From positions 558,001 through 622,000 of the forward strand of contig NZ_RKRE01000002.1 of NCBI RefSeq assembly GCF_003815015.1: 64,000 bases of DNA. Reading direction: 5' to 3'. Within the stretch, counting starts at the first letter, position 1; the number at the start of each line of letters is the position of its first letter. Positions 59,873 to 64,000 of this stretch are shown here, one piece after another. A program made the position numbers and the translations under genes. The notes under the pieces are model-generated. The model worked only from the letters and a program-made list of their open reading frames with translations, was not told the DNA's origin and made no database searches. The DNA comes from Thermodesulfitimonas autotrophica (GTDB lineage Bacteria > Bacillota > Desulfotomaculia > Desulfotomaculales > Ammonificaceae).

Positions 59873-62347
59873 CTACCTGACGACAATGTTTACTAATTTT
59901 CCTGGCACCGTCACGACTTTGGCCACGGTTTTACCCGTTAGCCACTGGCGGATGCGGGGCTCCTCGAGCGCTGCTGTCTCTATCTCCGCCGCCGTGGCCG
60001 CCGCAGGAACGACGATCCGGCCCCGGACCCGGCCGTTGATCTGGACGGCTATTTCCACCTGGTCCTGGAGTAGAAGATCAGGGCGGTATGTAGGCCAGGA
60101 TTGGCGGTGAACGCTTTCGGTGTAGCCGAGCCGCGCCCACAGCTCTTCGCTAATGTGCGGAGCAAAGGGCGCCAGGAGAATAAGCAACTTTTCAACCGCC
60201 TCGCGCAGAACGCCGGGATCCCGGTCCACCGGCGGCACCCGGTCGCAGAACTGGTAAATTCCGTTTACTAACTCCATGATGGCGCTTACCGCGGTATTGA
60301 AGTTGAACCGCTCCACATCCTCGGTCACCTTTTTGACGGTGAGATGAGTGAGCCGCTGCAGTTCCCGGTTGACGCCAACCAGGTTCGCCCCAGGTACCGG
60401 TGCCCCCTGAATTTCGGGTAATAGGGTATTGAAAAGCCGCCAGACACGGTTTAAAAACCGGGCACACCCCTCGACTCCCTGGTCGCTCCACTCCAGGTCC
60501 CGCTCCGGGGGCGCGGCAAAGAGGATAAAGAGCCGGGTCGTATCCGCCCCGAACTTGGCCATGATCTCCTCAGGGCTGACGATGTTGCCCTTTGACTTGG
60601 ACATTTTCGCGCCGTCTTTTAAGACCATCCCCTGGGTCAAAAGGTTGGTGAAGGGTTCCTCACACCCCACCAGCCCGATGTCGTAGAGGAACTTGGTGAA
60701 AAAGCGGGAGTAGAGGAGGTGCAGGATGGCGTGCTCCACGCCGCCAATGTACTGGTCGACGGGGAGCCACCGGTCAACCTTGGCCCGATCCCAGGGGCCG
60801 CTTTCCTCCCGCGGACTCGTGTAGCGGAAGTAATACCAGGAGGAACAGATAAAGGTATCCATGGTGTCGGTTTCCCGTTTGGCCGGACCACCGCACTGCG
60901 GGCAGGCGGTGTGGACGAATTCAGGACAATCCTTGAGCGGGGATTCCCCCGTGGGCTTGAAGGCCACCGCGTACGGGAGCAGCACCGGCAAATCCTGCTC
61001 CCGAACCGGGACGATCCCGCACTTATCACAGTAAACGATCGGGATCGGCGCGCCCCAGTAACGCTGCCGGGAGATGAGCCAGTCACGTAGCCGGTAGTTG
61101 ACCTGGTGCCGCCCCCACCCCTTCTCCTCCAGGTAGGCAGTTACCGCCCGCATCCCGTCGCGGTTCGGCATCCCGCTAAAGGGGCCAGAATTCACCATCA
61201 CGCCCTCGTCTACGTAGGCCTCCGCCATCGTTGCCGCGTCGAGCTCCCTGCCCGGCGGTTGGATTACCACCCTGATGGGCAGGCCGTACTTCTTAGCAAA
61301 TTCGAAGTCGCGCTGGTCGTGCGCCGGCACCGCCATCACCGCGCCGGTGCCGTACTCCATGAGCACGTAGTTGGCGATGTAGACCGGTATCTCTTCACCC
61401 GTCAGCGGGTTTTTGCAGTAAGCGCCGGTAAAAAGCCCTTCCTTCTCGGCCTCCCCCGCGGTCCGCGAGAGCTCGCTCATGCTCCGCGCCCGCGCCACAA
61501 AGGCCCCAACCGCCTCCCGCCGCTCCGGCGTGGCAAGCTTACTTACCAGCGGGTGCTCCGGCGCCAGCACCATGTAGGTGACACCGTAAAGGGTATCGGG
61601 CCGCGTGGTGAAAACGCTGACTTTCTCCTCCCGGCCCACCACCGGGAAGTGGACCAGCGCGCCTTCACTCCGGCCGATCCAGTTCGCCTGCATAATCTTG
61701 ACCTTTTCCGGCCAGCCGGACAGCTTCTCCAAGTCCTTGAGGAGCCGCTCCGCGTAGGCGGTGATCTTCAGGAACCACTGCTCGAGCTCGCGCCGCGTGA
61801 CAGGCGTTTTGCAGCGTTCGCAAGCGCCGCCGACTACCTGCTCGTTGGCCAGCACCGTGGCGCAGGAAGGACACCAGTTGACGGGAGCCTTTTTCTTGTA
61901 GGCGAGGCCCCGGTGGTAAAACTGGAGGAAGAGCCACTGGGTCCACCGGTAGTACCCCGGGTGGCAGGTGGCAATCTCCCGCCGCCAGTCGTAGCTCAGG
62001 CCGAGTTCCTTGAGTTGCCGGCGCATAAAGGCGATGTTGTCCCACGTCCAGTCGCGGGGGTGCACGCCGTGCTTGATCGCCGCGTTCTCCGCCGGTAAAC
62101 CGAAGGCGTCCCAGCCCATCGGGTGCAAAACGGCGTAACCCTGCATCGTTTTGAAGCGGGCCACCACGTCCCCGATGGCGTAGTTCCGGACGTGCCCCAT
62201 ATGCAGCCTGCCCGAAGGGTAAGGAAACATCTCGAGGCAGTAATACTTGGGGCGGCTGTCGAAATCGTCAACGTGGTAAAGCCCTTCCGCCGCCCAGCGC
62301 TGTTGCCACTTCTCCTCCACTGCTGCAAACGGATACCTTTCCTCCAT
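59873..62347 (-). CDS. leuS: Leucyl-tRNA synthetase
   Basis: An 824-residue class I synthetase. The HIGH-equivalent motif is in [17 protein letters not shown], and the KMSKS loop is in [17 protein letters not shown]. The CP1 editing domain (residues about 225-420), zinc-like CPQCGG and the C-terminal anticodon-binding region are present. ATG start. No T-box is found in its upstream region, which instead holds a tRNA-Ala gene. Confidence 0.97.
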   Translation of the reverse strand: MEERYPFAAVEEKWQQRWAAEGLYHVDDFDSRPKYYCLEMFPYPSGRLHMGHVRNYAIGDVVARFKTMQGYAVLHPMGWDAFGLPAENAAIKHGVHPRDWTWDNIAFMRRQLKELGLSYDWRREIATCHPGYYRWTQWLFLQFYHRGLAYKKKAPVNWCPSCATVLANEQVVGGACERCKTPVTRRELEQWFLKITAYAERLLKDLEKLSGWPEKVKIMQANWIGRSEGALVHFPVVGREEKVSVFTTRPDTLYGVTYMVLAPEHPLVSKLATPERREAVGAFVARARSMSELSRTAGEAEKEGLFTGAYCKNPLTGEEIPVYIANYVLMEYGTGAVMAVPAHDQRDFEFAKKYGLPIRVVIQPPGRELDAATMAEAYVDEGVMVNSGPFSGMPNRDGMRAVTAYLEEKGWGRHQVNYRLRDWLISRQRYWGAPIPIVYCDKCGIVPVREQDLPVLLPYAVAFKPTGESPLKDCPEFVHTACPQCGGPAKRETDTMDTFICSSWYYFRYTSPREESGPWDRAKVDRWLPVDQYIGGVEHAILHLLYSRFFTKFLYDIGLVGCEEPFTNLLTQGMVLKDGAKMSKSKGNIVSPEEIMAKFGADTTRLFILFAAPPERDLEWSDQGVEGCARFLNRVWRLFNTLLPEIQGAPVPGANLVGVNRELQRLTHLTVKKVTEDVERFNFNTAVSAIMELVNGIYQFCDRVPPVDRDPGVLREAVEKLLILLAPFAPHISEELWARLGYTESVHRQSWPTYRPDLLLQDQVEIAVQINGRVRGRIVVPAAATAAEIETAALEEPRIRQWLTGKTVAKVVTVPGKLVNIVVR

Positions 62348-62507
62348 CAGGTCGCCTCCTAAAAGGGGGTCAGAGGCCAGAATCTTTTGACGCCTTCACC
62401 CGCCCATTGTCTCCCCTCTGCCGGCCTCCGACCTCCTATCTCCTGCTTCTAAAAATATTAGCCTCTGTCCGGGTTCCAGACAAGAGGCCTTCTCTCCTTC
62501 AGTCTTA

Positions 62508-62582
62508 TGGTGGAGCTGGCGGGAATTGAACCCGCGACCTTTTCCATGCCAAGGAAACGCGCTCCCACTGCGCTACAGCCCC
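62508..62582 (-). tRNA. tRNA-Ala (anticodon GGC)
   Basis: A complete 75-nt cloverleaf with encoded CCA. Acceptor GGGGCTG/CAGCTCC, D-arm GCGC/GCGC, anticodon stem TTTCC/GGAAA with loop TTGGCAT (anticodon GGC, reads GCC/GCT), T-arm GCGGG TTCAATT CCCGC. The acceptor includes a G-T wobble as expected for alanine tRNAs. Confidence 0.94.
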
Positions 62583-62612
62583 ACGCACCACAATTATAAA
62601 TAAAATTGGCTC

Positions 62613-62981
62613 TCAGGTCAAGCTACTAACTGCGGGTTTGATGATCGGGGCATCCCGCCACAGACGTTCGAGACCGTAAAACTCGCGTTCTTCTTCCCGG
62701 AACAGATGGACCACAATATCCCCGTAATCTAATAACACCCAGAAACCTTCGCGGAACCCTTCCCGGCGCAGGACCGGTACCCCACGTTCCATCAGCTTAT
62801 CCTGGATGTGCTCGGCAATTGCCTTTACCTGGACCGTCGACCTGCCGCTCAAGATGACGAAGTAGTCGCATACCGTTGTCAGGTGGCCTACCTGAAGGAT
62901 CACGATGTCAAAGCCCTTTTTCTCTTCGGCAGCCGCGACGATAAGGTTTAGCAACTCCTGGGGACTGAGGCCCAATATCAT
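62613..62981 (-). CDS. rsfS: Ribosomal silencing factor RsfS
   Basis: A 122-residue RsfS/Iojap protein that binds ribosomal protein L14 and blocks subunit joining under starvation. The conserved GFDIVILQVGHLTTVCDYFVI, the GFREGFWVLLDYGDIVVHLF core and the EREFYGLERLW tail are intact. It lies 32 bp after the RRM gene. Confidence 0.95.
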   Translation of the reverse strand: MILGLSPQELLNLIVAAAEEKKGFDIVILQVGHLTTVCDYFVILSGRSTVQVKAIAEHIQDKLMERGVPVLRREGFREGFWVLLDYGDIVVHLFREEEREFYGLERLWRDAPIIKPAVSSLT

Positions 62982-63013
62982 TCCCCCTTATAAACTCATC
63001 CCGAAATAAGCTT

Positions 63014-63277
63014 CTACCGCCTTCTAACGTCCTGCCGCTCCCGGGCCTCGTTAACGATGATGACCCGGCCGCCGAGCTCGGCGCCGTTGAGAGCGGCGAT
63101 CATCGCGTCGGCATCTTCATCGCGCACCTCGACAAAGCCGAAGCCCCGTGAACGCCCGGTTTGCCGGTCGGAAATGATCCGGCTGGAGAGCACCTCGCCG
63201 TAGGAGGAGAATATTTCCGCCAGGTCTTCTGCCCGGGTAGCCCACGGCAGGTTGCCCACGTAAAGGGTCCGCGCCAC
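63014..63277 (-). CDS. RNA-recognition-motif (RRM) protein
   Basis: An 87-residue single RRM. RNP2 is TLYVGNLPW and RNP1 is RGFGFVEV, with the usual beta-alpha-beta-beta-alpha-beta layout and a basic tail. The GTG at 63277 gives the canonical MARTLYVGNLPW start with GAGGTG upstream. Bacterial single-RRM proteins of this type are RNA chaperone-like. Here it occupies the place between nadD and rsfS where the HD-domain gene yqeK is usual. Confidence 0.92.
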   Translation of the reverse strand: MARTLYVGNLPWATRAEDLAEIFSSYGEVLSSRIISDRQTGRSRGFGFVEVRDEDADAMIAALNGAELGGRVIIVNEARERQDVRRR

Positions 63278-63304
63278 GCACCTCACCTCTTTTCTCCTGA
63301 AGTG

Positions 63305-63961
63305 TTAGTCTTGATCACGGGGAATACCCCGATGCACCCTTAAACGATACAACCCCTGTTCTTTGATGTACGCCTCAACCTGATCCGGTAAAAGGTACCG
63401 GATCGGTCTTCCCTCGCGGACCCGCTCCCTAATCGCCGTGGAAGAAATGGCTACGCCGGGAACCGGAAGCACGCGAATTTTCCGCCAAAGATAAGCATCA
63501 AGCCCGGCCAGCCGCTCGCGCAGGTTATCGAGTACATATCCTGGCCGGGTGACCGCCACAACCCGGCAGAGGGTAAGCAACTCTTCCGCCCTGTGCCACG
63601 AGAGAATCTCGGCCACCGCATCCGCACCCGTAATAAAATAGAACTCGCCGGCAGGGTATTGTTTCCGGAAAGCCGCCACAGTATCGACTGTATAGGAGGG
63701 TCCTGGCCGCTCAACTTCGACCGTAGAAAGCTCAAAGCAGGGATTGGTGGCAATAGCCAGACGAACCATCGCGACACGGTGCGCCGCCTCAGAAACCAAC
63801 TCCTTCGGCTTGTGGGGCGGTTGCCCCGCAGGAATGAAAACCACTTTTTCCAAGCCCAGCTCGTACCGCGCATCCTCCGCCGCTACCAGGTGCCCGTAAT
63901 GGATAGGGTCAAAGGTTCCCCCCATCAGGCCGATCCGCACTGCCGTACCAACGCACCCCAT
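63305..63961 (-). CDS. nadD: Nicotinate-nucleotide adenylyltransferase
   Basis: A 218-residue nucleotidyltransferase making deamido-NAD from NaMN and ATP. The T/HxGH motif is GLMGGTFDPIHYGHL, and the C-terminal ISSTAIRERVREGRPIRYLLPD is the second signature. The ATG at 63961 is used here; a GTG at 63940 (VRIGLMGGTFDP) would give the typical family start, and neither has a strong ribosome-binding site. The remaining bases to 64000 show no gene. Confidence 0.94.
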   Translation of the reverse strand: MGCVGTAVRIGLMGGTFDPIHYGHLVAAEDARYELGLEKVVFIPAGQPPHKPKELVSEAAHRVAMVRLAIATNPCFELSTVEVERPGPSYTVDTVAAFRKQYPAGEFYFITGADAVAEILSWHRAEELLTLCRVVAVTRPGYVLDNLRERLAGLDAYLWRKIRVLPVPGVAISSTAIRERVREGRPIRYLLPDQVEAYIKEQGLYRLRVHRGIPRDQD

Positions 63962-64000
63962 TTTGCCTAAATTATAACCCTTCTTCAGCCAATAATCAAT

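Noticed and set aside
62348-62507. A T-box in front of leuS
   Set aside because: No GGTGGTACC-type T-box sequence or leader terminator; the region holds a tRNA-Ala gene and unstructured spacer.

Overview
The window (about 64 kb, GC-rich outside two islands) looks like the chromosome of a thermophilic, Gram-positive, spore-forming or spore-ancestral Clostridia/Thermoanaerobacterales bacterium with an anaerobic sulfur metabolism. The evidence is a Spo0F-like regulator in the Bacillus-type pyrG-spo0F-fba neighbourhood, a T-box leader, an archaeal-type sulfide-dependent thiazole synthase, and a dense set of sulfate/sulfite-type anion permeases. An Ammonifex/Moorella/Desulfotomaculum-like organism is my inference; no rRNA is present to prove it.

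Layout. 1-6.4 kb (minus strand): argS, pyrG, sppA, a Yip1-like membrane protein, spo0F-like, a zinc-ribbon protein and the start of fba. 6.4-8.45 kb: an aminotransferase and an Lrp/AsnC regulator behind a T-box. 8.5-12.3 kb: Thi4-type thiazole synthase, a YkvI-like permease, an unknown protein, a CsoR-family repressor and a small membrane protein. 12.4-26.75 kb: one long minus-strand pur-his block (purE-B-C-F-M-H-D, then hisD-C-B-H-A-F-IE) with a promoter and a terminator-like leader hairpin in front of purE. 26.75-30.5 kb: fabI, then a compact formyltransferase-HAD-PfkB operon of unknown role. 30.7-33.2 kb (plus): FliK-like, FlhB C-terminal-like, RNase HI, an encapsulin-type ferritin-like protein and a NifU-like protein.

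33.2-35.1 kb holds small unknown genes and a divergent XRE repressor pair. 35.14-44.42 kb is a 9.3-kb integrated element in the 3' end of a tRNA-Thr(CGT) gene, with 90-bp attL/attR repeats, tyrosine integrase, excisionase-like HTH, and a PrimPol/DUF3987-type replication protein whose own coding sequence carries 9-bp-pitch iterons. It also has an HTH repressor with a shared operator in divergent promoters and cargo of unknown function, but no capsid or conjugation genes. At 44.5-47.6 kb a visibly AT-richer segment (LysR-Usp-YeiH) is bracketed by a 38-bp direct repeat and IS21/ComEC gene debris.

47.7-59.8 kb is an anion-transport and stress-protein region: a PSE/YeiH-like permease with a tiny membrane partner, an ArsB/NhaD-type permease, two TauE/SafE permeases with small membrane partners, two more Usp proteins, and an NtrC-type two-component system. 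Three sigma-54 (-24/-12) promoters, one a perfect consensus match, precede the TauE operon, a usp gene and the PSE operon. I infer that the histidine kinase and sigma-54 activator in the middle of the region control them. 59.9-64 kb: leuS, tRNA-Ala(GGC), rsfS, an RRM protein and nadD.
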